Shown here piece by piece: positions 34,507-42,502 of a stretch of DNA of 64,000 nucleotides; position 1 is the stretch's first letter; every line of letters begins with the position of its first letter. A program made the translations under genes and the position numbers. The DNA is taken from positions 49,549 to 113,548 of the forward strand of contig JAHBSL010000018.1 in the NCBI GenBank assembly GCA_019639135.1, given 5' to 3'. Source of the stretch: Acidobacteriota bacterium (GTDB taxonomy: Bacteria > Acidobacteriota > Blastocatellia > Pyrinomonadales > Pyrinomonadaceae). The notes under the pieces were generated by a model, which did not search any database, was not told where the DNA came from, and saw only the letters and a program-made list of their open reading frames with translations.

Positions 34507-35192
34507 TTTCGTATCGATCCTCCGAGCCTCACGCGGGCGTCGTGGCGGGCTTTCTTGATCGCCGCCGCGGTGCTCGCAGTTTGTGCGGCGATCTCCGCGT
34601 CCGTCATGGGCAGCCGGCCAAGGATGCTAATCCATTCGGCGGAGGTAACATCGAGCAGGTCCGCAAACTGCTCAGCGGAGATCCCGATTTGCAGAAAATA
34701 TATAATCAAGTCTTGCGAATGAAGCAGCAACGACTGACGCTGCCGCAAAGTGAGCTGGCAAATTGCTTGCCACACTTGCTTGATCAGTAAAGCGACTTCG
34801 ATTTCTGTTTGTTTCTCGATCGAGGCCTGAGCGGCTTCGGTGACGGATTCCAGGGGTAAGCTTTCCGATCTTGTCGCGCGAGAAAAGTGCCGGTTCACCT
34901 CGTTGTAGGCGGTCCGTGCGGCAAAGGAATTCCACTCGCCCTCGGACATCATCTCGCTCTTTTGTTGATGATTCAGTCGCCAGCGCCAGATCCTGCAGGC
35001 GATCTCCTGAACAAGATCGGCGGCCTGGGCGGGATCTCTCGCCGCTTGGCGGCGGGTCACTATTCGCTTGACGATTCGCAGGGACGCCAGAAAAGAATTT
35101 TCCGCCGCCGCATCTGCTTTTGGATCGCGCTTCGGATCCTGTTCATCATACCCGCCGTGTTGCGGGAGTTCTTCTAGAAGAGATTCGATCAT
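34503..35192 (-). CDS. ECF-like sigma-70 family protein
   Basis: A 229-residue regulator. A sigma region 2-like part (QAADLVQEIACRIWRWRLNH, EWNSFAARTAYNEVNRHFSRA) is followed by a region 4-like part (LTLRQRQSLLLHSQDLIIYF, then LDVTSAEWISILGRLPMTDAEIAAQTASTAAAIKKARHDARVRL). The final HTH matches ECF region 4.2 in pattern. Paired with downstream zf-HC2 membrane protein(s), it probably directs transcription of its own operon, including the S9 peptidase and CHAT protease. It starts at ATG 35192 behind AAGAGAG. Confidence 0.75.
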   Translation of the reverse strand: MIESLLEELPQHGGYDEQDPKRDPKADAAAENSFLASLRIVKRIVTRRQAARDPAQAADLVQEIACRIWRWRLNHQQKSEMMSEGEWNSFAARTAYNEVNRHFSRATRSESLPLESVTEAAQASIEKQTEIEVALLIKQVWQAICQLTLRQRQSLLLHSQDLIIYFLQIGISAEQFADLLDVTSAEWISILGRLPMTDAEIAAQTASTAAAIKKARHDARVRLGGSIRK

Positions 35193-35772
35193 GCGGACTC
35201 TCTTGTCGAAGCAGGATTTCAGATCGGTTCAGGGAGTGAGTTCCCTGAGTTGGTCCTTTCCTACAAAGACGGCTACGTATTACTGTCGTCGAGAACATTG
35301 CGCTGAAATTAACCTCGCGTCTTGTGCTAGTTTGTTACAACTGGATTAGTGAGCTTCGCGGCTCCGGCCCGGTGATTCCGAATCGCCAAAACCTTCGACC
35401 GCCACCTGTTCGCTTAGCATAAAATTTTGCATTAGCCCGAGAAAGCTAGTCAAATGTTTCGAGCTTCAACCGGAAACGCCGGCCTAGGCCCTCTAGCGCG
35501 TCACGACCCTGTCGACACATATCTTCTTCGTGAAACGGGAGCAAAACTCGTACCGTACGGCATATTTGTGCCGTGCGACTTATAGCTGATAGTCTTCTCG
35601 GGCGGTCAACCGCGCCGAGCTCCCGACCGAACATAGCTGATTGGCGTCACTGATCTCGGTAAGTTTTCTGACCCGTTGGTGCAGAAACGCACCGAGGCCG
35701 GTTCATTTTTGCACCAAGCGGCATATCGGCGATCCAAGATCTGCCCGGCTTCTCTACCTCGTGAATGTGAGG
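35193..35772. other. Intergenic region between fic and the sigma operon
   Basis: About 580 bases without a convincing gene. It should contain the promoter of the leftward sigma/CHAT operon. A perfect dyad TCAGGGA-GTGAGT-TCCCTGA occupies 35229-35248, 37 bases upstream of the sigma start, and may be an operator. A stretch near 35650-35690 resembles sequence near 37410-37440 (TCTCGGT, ACCCGT), possibly a remnant of a duplicated gene end. Short frames here have no family resemblance. Confidence 0.45.
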
Positions 35773-37191
35773 TCATTCCAGTTCTTTCCATGCCGCAAAT
35801 TCGCTCGGTCGAACTTTGTATCTCGCGACGTTTCCGTCGTGCAGGCTGACCATCTCCGTTTCGATCGCGCGGAAAAGGTCCTCGCGGTCGCTCTCCGGGA
35901 TGTCGTGCGCTTCGATAAGCTCACGGATCTTACTCACAACGTCCTTGCCCGGCACCCTATCGACGATGAGCGATCTGACAATTTCGTGAATCGGTTCCCG
36001 GTACCTAAGTTTCAGAAGATTCGGCTCGCCCATCGACTGCTGGATCGCGGTGTACGCACGCGAGGAACGATCGTAAGCCCATAGGTAAAGGTCCCGGATC
36101 AGGCTGATATCGTTTTTTTCGTATACGGCGAGCAGGGCACTCACGTAGGCCCCGTTGTCGACTTCCGTGAATGAGAGCGGCTTGAGGTTTTCGCGAATCA
36201 GGGGGATATTCGCTACAAGTCTTGCCGTCCGCTTGTTCACGTCCTCGAACGCCTGCAGGTAGGACAACTGCACGATCGAGAACAACGACTGCTCGAACGG
36301 GTCCGCGATGCCGTTCACCTTCTCCACGAACAGGTCGAAGCACTCCTGAAGCACTTGAGGGTTCTCGAGGGGAAGGTATGTCGTTCCGCTGATTCCTACG
36401 CGGATCGTGCGCACGCGACCCGAAGCCCTCGGGTCCCCCAAGAGGTTTTGGGACAAGAGTGCGTGGACGCTGCATATCTCGTGGGAGCTTATGCGGTGAT
36501 CCTGAACCGAATCCACGATGTATTCGATGGCCGCTTTGTGGTTCAGGATCATCTGGGCTTCCGATGCGTCCTTTCCGGTCGCCGTTTCGCCCAGCTCGAT
36601 CAGCCGCTTGGTCTCGAGCAGGGAATACGTGTTCCCTTCAAGACGGCTCGAGTTCCAAGACAAATCGATCAGCAGCCGGTCCAATATGTCCCTGGCGTAA
36701 GTGCCCGCGAGCCGCTCCACCGATTCCACGCGCCCGGCCGCTTGTAACCGTTCGCGCTGATCGGCGGAAAGGTAGAAAGTTCGGTTCGGTTCGTAAGAGC
36801 GCAGGAAGTCCTGATCGTATCCGACCGGCATGCGCTGTGCCGTGTCTTGTGAAACATAGCGGAGGAGGGCCTTGGACTCCGGTGAGAGATCTATACCTTT
36901 AAAGGAACCGTTCTCGTCCGGCTGAGCGCGCTCAAGGTCGGGGCTTTCGACTGATTTTCCTGGGGCACTGCCCTGATCGGCGAGGACGTACGCACGAGCG
37001 GGGCCGCTGCCTTTCGAAATTATCAGGTTGCGGTTTTCCAATGAACGCAACGCTCGGCGGATCGCTCTACGTCGGGTTTCGTCAAGTTGAGATATGCCTC
37101 GCGCACGCGCGATCGAGCGGACGCTGACCTGCGGCTCTAGGCTCAGCAATCTCAAAATAAAATCTTCGAGCTCAACTTTCTTGGTCGGCAC
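35773..37191 (-). CDS. Fic-domain protein with N-terminal winged helix
   Basis: A 472-residue protein. An N-terminal wHTH (RARGISQLDETRRRAIRRAL) precedes a Fic/DOC domain. An inhibitory-helix motif SSRLEGN (181-187) of the S/TxxxEG/N type is N-terminal to the active site, so it is self-inhibited. The Fic motif is YLQAFEDVNKRTARL (313-321), where the canonical catalytic His is Gln. Fic enzymes transfer AMP or related groups to hydroxyls; a Gln in place of His marks a subgroup whose chemistry may differ or be lost. GTG start behind AAAAGGAG. A 21-bp palindrome sits 14 bases upstream, suggesting autoregulation. Confidence 0.85.
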   Translation of the reverse strand: MPTKKVELEDFILRLLSLEPQVSVRSIARARGISQLDETRRRAIRRALRSLENRNLIISKGSGPARAYVLADQGSAPGKSVESPDLERAQPDENGSFKGIDLSPESKALLRYVSQDTAQRMPVGYDQDFLRSYEPNRTFYLSADQRERLQAAGRVESVERLAGTYARDILDRLLIDLSWNSSRLEGNTYSLLETKRLIELGETATGKDASEAQMILNHKAAIEYIVDSVQDHRISSHEICSVHALLSQNLLGDPRASGRVRTIRVGISGTTYLPLENPQVLQECFDLFVEKVNGIADPFEQSLFSIVQLSYLQAFEDVNKRTARLVANIPLIRENLKPLSFTEVDNGAYVSALLAVYEKNDISLIRDLYLWAYDRSSRAYTAIQQSMGEPNLLKLRYREPIHEIVRSLIVDRVPGKDVVSKIRELIEAHDIPESDREDLFRAIETEMVSLHDGNVARYKVRPSEFAAWKELE

Positions 37192-37204
37192 TGCTCTCCT
37201 TTTA

Positions 37205-37225
37205 GTAAATAGAATTTCTATTTAC
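37205..37225 (-). promoter_or_regulatory. 21-bp palindromic operator of the fic gene
   Basis: GTAAATAGAA (37205-37214)-T-TTCTATTTAC (37216-37225) is a perfect palindrome immediately upstream of the fic ribosome-binding site. The Fic protein's N-terminal winged helix is the obvious candidate binder. Confidence 0.65.
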
Positions 37226-37264
37226 CTTGGTGATTATGCACAGGATCCAAGCTGAAAACAATCA

Positions 37265-37360
37265 CTACTGGGACAGAAACTGTCCCAGTAGATGCCTTTA
37301 GGGACAGAATCTGTCCCATTATAAACGTAATGGGACATAGCCGGGACGATTAATGTCCCA
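37265..37360. repeat. Array of three GGGACA/TGTCCC dyads
   Basis: CTACTGGGACAG-AAA-CTGTCCCAGTAG (37265-37291) is a perfect 12-bp dyad. GGGACAG-AAT-CTGTCCC (37301-37317) is a second. TGGGACAT...ATGTCCCA (37331-37338 and 37353-37360) is a third with a wider spacer. The GGGACA half-sites start at 37270, 37301 and 37332, about 31 bases apart, near three helical turns. Such spacing suggests cooperative binding of a dimeric regulator, or an iteron-like element. Confidence 0.65.
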
Positions 37361-37652
37361 GCAAAAACTTGGTTCCGTCGATATTTTCTAGTATCGAGAT
37401 CGACCCTCCGATCTCGGTGAAGTCCCTAACCCGTGTCACTCCCGCGCGCCGAAGCGGCCCCGCAGTCGCGTGTTTCCGAAAAAGGATCGTAGACCGCCAC
37501 CGCAGTTCGATCACCGTTACCGGTTCGTCCGCGCCAAATTGAAACAAAAAGCTGTCGGCAACCCAGATAACGCCTACGAGTTCTTGTCTATAGCATTCGA
37601 TTCGAACGCGCCGGACCGTGCGGGAAGGCGGGATTTGAATGAAACAGCTCAA
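37350..37652 (-). CDS. Uncertain 100-codon ORF between fic and ssb
   Basis: A leftward frame whose C-terminal part looks protein-like (AGVTRVRDFTEIGGSISILE, then NIDGTKFLLGH). It has no known family, overlaps the third GGGACA dyad at its 3' end, and has no clear ribosome-binding site. The rest of the 37.2-37.8 kb gap holds the dyad array and the leader of ssb. Confidence 0.3.
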   Translation of the reverse strand: MSCFIQIPPSRTVRRVRIECYRQELVGVIWVADSFLFQFGADEPVTVIELRWRSTILFRKHATAGPLRRAGVTRVRDFTEIGGSISILENIDGTKFLLGH

Positions 37653-37820
37653 TGGACCAATCGACTAGTCCTGGACGTCGTCCACCCGCGAAACAAAAGT
37701 ACAAGCGGCGGACAGGTCATGGCTCGGGCGCCTGCCGGGAACTCTCCGAAAGCGGTGACGACCGGAAGCAGGTGCCCGTCGGGCATATCGAAGACTAACA
37801 ACGAACAGGAGAATTGCATC

Positions 37821-38222
37821 ATGTCAGCAAACATTTCGCTTATCGGCAACCTCGGCAAGGAACCCGAAACCAAGATCACCGACAACGGGACGTTCATCGC
37901 GAACTTCTCGATCGCGTCGAACACATTCCGGAACACCGCGGACGGGCGCGTCGAGAAGACCGACTGGTTCCGCGTGACCGCGTTCGGGAAGCAGGCGGAA
38001 ACGATCGCCCGCTACGTCCGCAAGGGCCACCGGCTCTACATACAAGGCCGTCTCACGTTCAACCCGTGGCTGGACAAGAACTCCTCGCCGCAGTCCGGCG
38101 CCGAGATCGTTCTGCAGGAGTTCCAGTTCCTGACCGGCAAACAGGACGGTGACGGCGGCGTCGCAGCCGTTGTCCCGCAGGCGGACATGCCGACGGAAGT
38201 CCAGCAGGCCGCGGCGTACTGA
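37821..38222 (+). CDS. ssb: Single-stranded DNA-binding protein (first copy)
   Basis: A 133-residue OB-fold SSB. It begins SANISLIGNLGKEPETKITD, with DWFRVTAFGKQAETIARYVR and GHRLYIQGRLTFNPW as the conserved strands, then QSGAEIVLQEFQFLTG. The C-terminal tail is short and lacks the acidic DDDIPF-type tip of housekeeping SSBs, so contact with host repair partners may be reduced. Start ATG 37821 lies behind CAGGAG. It should coat the transferred strand during conjugation. A second copy lies at 40655. Confidence 0.9.
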   Translation: MSANISLIGNLGKEPETKITDNGTFIANFSIASNTFRNTADGRVEKTDWFRVTAFGKQAETIARYVRKGHRLYIQGRLTFNPWLDKNSSPQSGAEIVLQEFQFLTGKQDGDGGVAAVVPQADMPTEVQQAAAY

Positions 38223-38343
38223 TTCCCCCGACCTCCACCTGCCCTACCACCCGTCGACCACGGACCGCCGTCCCTCCGCCTGCACCCAGGCAACGAGGGC
38301 GGCGGTCCGCCCCTTCACGAGCTACCCATAGGTGCGAGGGACC

Positions 38344-38737
38344 ATGAACCATCGGATCGAGCGGATGCGGCATATCTCGCGTGCGTACGTGCGTGCGAAC
38401 CGCGACAAGCTGTTCCTCTTCGGCGACAACCTGGAACGCCGCGGCTTTGGCGGGCAGGCCGCCGGCGATGCGCGGGGAGCCCAACGCGGTCGGCATCCCA
38501 ACCAAGAAGAAGCCGAGCTACGCAGGTGACGCCTTCTTTTCCGATGAAGAATTCGAGCTGAACGCGGTGGCGATCGATGAGGCGTTCGCCGAGGTAACGT
38601 CGGCCCTGACGGAGACGACCCGTGCGATCGTCATGCCCGAAGCCGGCCTTGGCACCGGACGCGCCGAACTCGCCAAACGAGCGCCGCGCACCTTTGCTCA
38701 CTTGGAGGCTCGGTTGAAGTTGCTCGAAAGACTGTAG
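38344..38737 (+). pseudogene. Accessory protein gene split by a one-base frameshift
   Basis: The first frame reads RDKLFLFGDNLERRGFGGQA, then at about 38464 the family pattern continues only in the +1 frame as AMRGEPNAVGIPTKKKPSYA, through AIVMPEAGLGTGRAELAKRA. Ignoring one extra G (GCCGCC-G-GCGATG) restores a continuous ~130-residue protein resembling phage/plasmid-associated proteins with the NLERRGFGGQAAAMRGEPN signature. Either a genuine disruption, a sequence error, or less likely programmed frameshifting. It sits between ssb and the large unknown gene. Confidence 0.7.
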
Positions 38738-38784
38738 CTGCCTGACGCCAGCACGTGTTCCTCAAAGTGTCGCGACTCCAACTT

Positions 38785-38824
38785 GAAAGGGATTTTCGAG
38801 CCTGAATGAAAGTGATTTTCATTC
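38785..38824. promoter_or_regulatory. Tandem GAAAGKGATTTTC dyads upstream of the 541-residue gene
   Basis: GAAAGGGATTTTC (38785-38797) and GAAAGTGATTTTC (38808-38820) are near-identical 13-mers 23 bases apart, each the core of an inverted repeat. The second extends to GAATGAAA-GTGAT-TTTCATTC (38804-38824). They lie about 75-110 bases upstream of the start at 38898 and look like a paired operator. Confidence 0.5.
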
Positions 38825-38897
38825 GGGGCGTGGAAAGCGCTGGCCCCCAAACAACGAGCGTTTTCACCCGGTGCAATCCGGGGCAGATGAGGAAGTT

Positions 38898-40520
38898 ATG
38901 GCCGAACAATTGAACATCGAACAGGTTAGAAAATTCGCCCCGCGGAACGCGATGCTCGCTTTCTCGCCGGTCAACACCGGGTCGCCGATGCAGGACTGGT
39001 GCGCCCATCTCGGGAACTACCCGCTGCGCCGCATGGAGCTCGAGGAGTTCGCGATCCTCGGCGACGTCGTTGTAAGGATCGCCGACGAACTCGAACCGGA
39101 GCCGGTCGATCGCGTCCGGATAATGTCGCTCGAATATGCCGTGCGGGTGCTCGGCGACGAGGAAAACGGACGCGAGTTCGTTCGCTGCGTGAAAGCGATC
39201 GCGAGCCCCGACGCGGGTCAGTTCGAGTACGAGCAGATCGCGGCGTATTACTACGGCGAGATCCGCAGGCGGAATGTGAGCGATGTGCTCAAGGAAATGG
39301 GAATTCTCGGGATGCAGCTCGAAGCCGTCGCCGCGACCATCCCGGACCGCGAGATCTCGTTCGAAGAATTCGACCGGCCCGAGCAGAAGCTGACGGTCGC
39401 CGACCAGCGGCGGGTGAAGGAAGTGGCGAAACTTCGGAAGTCGATGCCTCCCCGCTCGTCGATCTTCGACGATGAGATGGAGGCGGTCCTCGCACGCGTC
39501 GGACGCCAAAGGGCGAGCCGCATGATCCACGACGACCTAGCCGCCTTCTACCTCGAAGACGGTGACAAATCCGTCGAGGAACTCGATCGCGACTTCCTCA
39601 CATTCGAGAACCTGGACCAATACGACGAAAACGGGATCATCGGCCTCACGATGAACAGCGGCCAGCGCTCCGTGGTGGTATTCGATCTCGATTGCGAGGT
39701 GGACGCGTCGTGCCTTCCGCCCGAGACCGGGCACCTAGCGTCCGAGGTGGGAAGGCTGTTCGTCGGCCACGCGATGGGCTCGAAGTCGGTCCAGAACGGA
39801 CGCGGGATGATCGGTTGCGCCGGATTGCCGATGCCGTCGAATCACCCGTTCACCGATCAGGAGTTCGAGGAGTGGATGTCGCTGTCGCTCGATCGGATCT
39901 ACGATCGCAGGGTTGTGCGTTCGGGACGTCGTTTGTTCACCCTCGGGAAGGGTTCGGCCGTCGAATTCGCGATCGAACAGGAGGTCAACCCCGACTACGA
40001 GGAGATGCAATACGCCGCAGCTGTGCTGAGGCTTCTGTGGCGACGTCAGTACGCGGACTTCCACCTGCGCAGCCTCCGTCGCGAAACCTATCAAGACACG
40101 TATCTCGCGCTCCGCGAAACCTCCGACACGGCGGACGTGGCGGCGATCAAGAAGCGGGCATACTCGGATTTCAAGGAGCGCAACAAGCTCTCCTTGAAGG
40201 AGTTCACGGCGCTCAACACCGTCGCGAAATCGCAGGAGGCCCGGCTGCGCGACCGCATCACGCCGGCGGCGAAGCAATGGCTTCGAAAGATCGAGAAGGC
40301 GACGGCCGGCGGCGTTCGGTTTCTCAAGTTCGCGCTCTACAACGACCCCGAGGCTAAAGCTCTGACCCGTCAGGAGAAGCAGCGGCTTTGGGACGCGGTG
40401 CGCACCCGCGAGGCGGAGATCAATGTACAGAGCACGGCCAGCAGCTCTCATCATCAGCCGAACCTTTTCCCGCAGCCCGCGACCCAGAGACGCTATGTTC
40501 AAGTCGTCCACGCGGCCTGA
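38898..40520 (+). CDS. Large unknown element protein
   Basis: A protein of about 540 residues starting AEQLNIEQVRKFAPRNAMLA. I do not recognise a family. It is mixed alpha/beta and charged, with no signal peptide or membrane helix. Segments of note are FEEFDRPEQKLTVADQRRVK, QRSVVVFDLDCEVDASCLPP and NKLSLKEFTALNTVAKSQEA. It lies between two ssb genes and upstream of an RNase H-like gene, so a role in DNA processing or element maintenance is plausible. The ATG at 38898 follows GAGGAAG; an in-frame GTG/ATG 27 bases earlier is possible. Confidence 0.75.
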   Translation: MAEQLNIEQVRKFAPRNAMLAFSPVNTGSPMQDWCAHLGNYPLRRMELEEFAILGDVVVRIADELEPEPVDRVRIMSLEYAVRVLGDEENGREFVRCVKAIASPDAGQFEYEQIAAYYYGEIRRRNVSDVLKEMGILGMQLEAVAATIPDREISFEEFDRPEQKLTVADQRRVKEVAKLRKSMPPRSSIFDDEMEAVLARVGRQRASRMIHDDLAAFYLEDGDKSVEELDRDFLTFENLDQYDENGIIGLTMNSGQRSVVVFDLDCEVDASCLPPETGHLASEVGRLFVGHAMGSKSVQNGRGMIGCAGLPMPSNHPFTDQEFEEWMSLSLDRIYDRRVVRSGRRLFTLGKGSAVEFAIEQEVNPDYEEMQYAAAVLRLLWRRQYADFHLRSLRRETYQDTYLALRETSDTADVAAIKKRAYSDFKERNKLSLKEFTALNTVAKSQEARLRDRITPAAKQWLRKIEKATAGGVRFLKFALYNDPEAKALTRQEKQRLWDAVRTREAEINVQSTASSSHHQPNLFPQPATQRRYVQVVHAA

Positions 40521-40654
40521 AAGTTGAATGGCAAAACACGCCCGAAAGGAGCGGCGGCCAGGCGGTTAGCGAACAGGGTTCGAACCTCGACGTTGACCGG
40601 CCGTCGCGTTCGGGCGTGGAGAAAAAACTAACCAAAAAGGAGCAAGAATCATCC

Positions 40655-41098
40655 ATGTCAGCGAATATCTCGATACTAGGAAACGCGGGAGGCGATGCCA
40701 GCCTGCGATACTCGGAAAAAGGGACGCCGGTCGCGAGTTTCCCGATCGCCTCCAACTCGTTCAAGAGCGGCCCGGAAGGCCGCGTCCAGGCCACGCATTG
40801 GTTCAACGTCACCGCGTTCGGGAAGACGGCGGAAACGCTCGCCGCGCACGTGAAGAAAGGGACCCACCTCTTGGTCCATGGGCGGCTGTCGTTCAGCCCG
40901 TGGCTGACCGAAGGCGGCGACCCACGATCGGGCGCGGAGGTGGCTCTCTTCTCATTCGAATTCGTCGGTGGAAACCGAACCGACGTGCCGGAAAGCGGTG
41001 CCGCCGTACCCGATAATCCGGAGCTCGCCGCACCGGCCTACACGGGTGAGAGTGACGAACAATCGCACGTCGCGGAGCCTTTCGTCGATCAGTTCTAA
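40655..41098 (+). CDS. ssb: Single-stranded DNA-binding protein (second copy)
   Basis: A 147-residue SSB paralogue of 37821-38222. It starts SANISILGNAGGDASLRYSE, with THWFNVTAFGKTAETLAAHV and GTHLLVHGRLSFSPWL as OB-fold strands. The tail ends HVAEPFVDQF, acidic with a terminal aromatic, closer to a partner-binding SSB tip than the first copy. Start ATG 40655 lies behind AAGGAG. Two diverged SSBs in one element suggest separate roles, for example transfer-strand coating and replication or anti-defence. Confidence 0.9.
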   Translation: MSANISILGNAGGDASLRYSEKGTPVASFPIASNSFKSGPEGRVQATHWFNVTAFGKTAETLAAHVKKGTHLLVHGRLSFSPWLTEGGDPRSGAEVALFSFEFVGGNRTDVPESGAAVPDNPELAAPAYTGESDEQSHVAEPFVDQF

Positions 41099-41196
41099 AA
41101 GACGAGTGTCTCGGGAGGAATCACCTTCGTGACGATTGAATAGTGAATGGGGCATCGGAAACTTTCGGTGCCCTCTTTTTCTGTGAGGAGCGGGTT

Positions 41197-41850
41197 ATGA
41201 CCAACTCGAAGATCGTAAACGACAGCGGCCCCTCCCACGCGATCGGTACGTACACGCCGATCGTGTCGATCTACGCGGACGCTTCGTGCCTTCGGAACGG
41301 CTCGGCGGATCGATCTGCGGGCGGCGGGGCGGTGATCGTGGATCGCAACCGGGCCGAGTTGAAACTGTTATCGACTTACCTGGGGCCGGTGACCAATCAG
41401 CAGGCCAAGATACTCGCGTGCACGACCGCCCTTGAGGAACTTCGTCGGCCGTGCCGCGTCGAGATGTTCTCCGATTCGCGATACGTCGTCGACACGATGA
41501 ACGGCAAGAATCGGATGAAGAGTAACAGGTCTTTTTGGATGCAGCTGGTGCAGCAAAGCTACGGTCACCATGTAACCTGGCGGTGGGTGAAAGGGCATGA
41601 CGGATTCTACTTTCAGGAGGCCGCCGACCGTCTAGCACGTGCTGCTTCAGCGACCGGAAAAGATTTGCTGCCAGAAGATCTCGAATTCCTGACCGAGCGT
41701 CTTGCGTCCGATAGGGATCAGCTAAGTATCAGGCCGTTCGAGATCGAGATCGAGAAGATAGTTGATCGGCATAGAGCGTTTTCGAGCACGAGCGTCGACA
41801 ACCCGAAGTTCGGTGTGAAAGCGGAACTGCCCTCCGCATTCTCGTCTTGA
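41197..41850 (+). CDS. RNase H-like protein with altered active site
   Basis: A 217-residue protein with an RNase HI fold. VSIYADASCLRNG carries the first Asp, FSDSRYVVDTMNG the third, and WRWVKGHDGFYFQEAADRLA the His and last Asp. In the helix that normally reads NNxAEL, this protein has NQQAKILACTTALEEL, so the second catalytic acidic residue is Lys. RNA-DNA hybrid cleavage may therefore be lost or reduced, leaving hybrid binding. A C-terminal extension of ~60 residues is unassigned. ATG follows GAGGAGCGG. Conjugative elements often carry RNase H genes for primer or R-loop handling. Confidence 0.8.
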   Translation: MTNSKIVNDSGPSHAIGTYTPIVSIYADASCLRNGSADRSAGGGAVIVDRNRAELKLLSTYLGPVTNQQAKILACTTALEELRRPCRVEMFSDSRYVVDTMNGKNRMKSNRSFWMQLVQQSYGHHVTWRWVKGHDGFYFQEAADRLARAASATGKDLLPEDLEFLTERLASDRDQLSIRPFEIEIEKIVDRHRAFSSTSVDNPKFGVKAELPSAFSS

Positions 41851-41864
41851 TCGAACCCGGGCGC

Positions 41865-42122
41865 TCACGCTTTCGATTTGCTCCAGTTTTTGAACGCCCC
41901 GTCACGGTCGAAAAGCAGATTGAGCGCGTACTCGACCACGTCGTCGTTGGTGATCTTCGTGCCCATTTGTTCGCTCGCGAATTGAAGGTACTTCTTCAGC
42001 CTCTTGTCGGTTGCGCTGAGGATCTTCGCGTGCATCTTAATGTAATCGAGGCGGTTGATCTGCAGGATGGGGCGCTCCGGGTTGGATCTTGCCGGGCGGT
42101 TGTTCTCGGGCATCGTTGTCAT
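41865..42122 (-). CDS. Small ribbon-helix-helix-like protein
   Basis: An 85-residue basic protein. Its core ILQINRLDYIKMHAKILSAT, then KRLKKYLQFASEQMGTKITN and DDVVEYALNLLFDRDG, fits an RHH-like DNA-binding pattern (beta strand followed by two helices). It starts at ATG 42122 behind AAGGAG and is divergent from the relaxase operon, so it may regulate mobilisation or assist the relaxosome at the intergenic region 42123-42502. Confidence 0.65.
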   Translation of the reverse strand: MTTMPENNRPARSNPERPILQINRLDYIKMHAKILSATDKRLKKYLQFASEQMGTKITNDDVVEYALNLLFDRDGAFKNWSKSKA

Positions 42123-42502
42123 AGAAATTGATCGGCTCCTTATCGGGTGTTCGTATCTCCGGAGAGTGGCCATTCAACTACCGTGCCAGCGCTTTGGAAC
42201 TTAGTACGGAGGTGCAGTGGAGCGTCTCTTTCGGTGAATAAATGAGCCGAAGGAGGCGGCTTGTCGAAAATAACGACGAAGCTGCTCGTAAACGTACGAC
42301 AGGATAGACCGCGATTGGGGCCACGTAATCCTCACAAGTCCCTTAACACGTTCGAATTACAAGTTGTAATCAAGATTACGAACCGGATCGCGGATCGTAT
42401 TCTCCGACCGCGGCACGTGTTTTGCCGAAGTTCGTGTCGCGAGGCCGGTTTACAACCGTTGTTTAGTTTGGGGTTGTGAGCTGTGAACTTCGATTCGATC
42501 TA
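42123..42502. other. Candidate oriT region with overlapping dyads
   Basis: A 380-base non-coding region directly upstream of the relaxosome accessory and relaxase genes, and divergent from another RHH gene. ATTACAA-G-TTGTAAT (42356-42370) overlaps GTAATC-AA-GATTAC (42366-42379), giving alternative hairpins. Short direct repeats GGATCGCGGATCG follow. This position and structure are typical of a transfer origin with a nic site next to inverted repeats, but no nic consensus is identified. Confidence 0.5.

Noticed and set aside
35446..35791. Short ORFs in the gap before the sigma operon
   Set aside because: Composition is not protein-like and there is no ribosome-binding site or family match.
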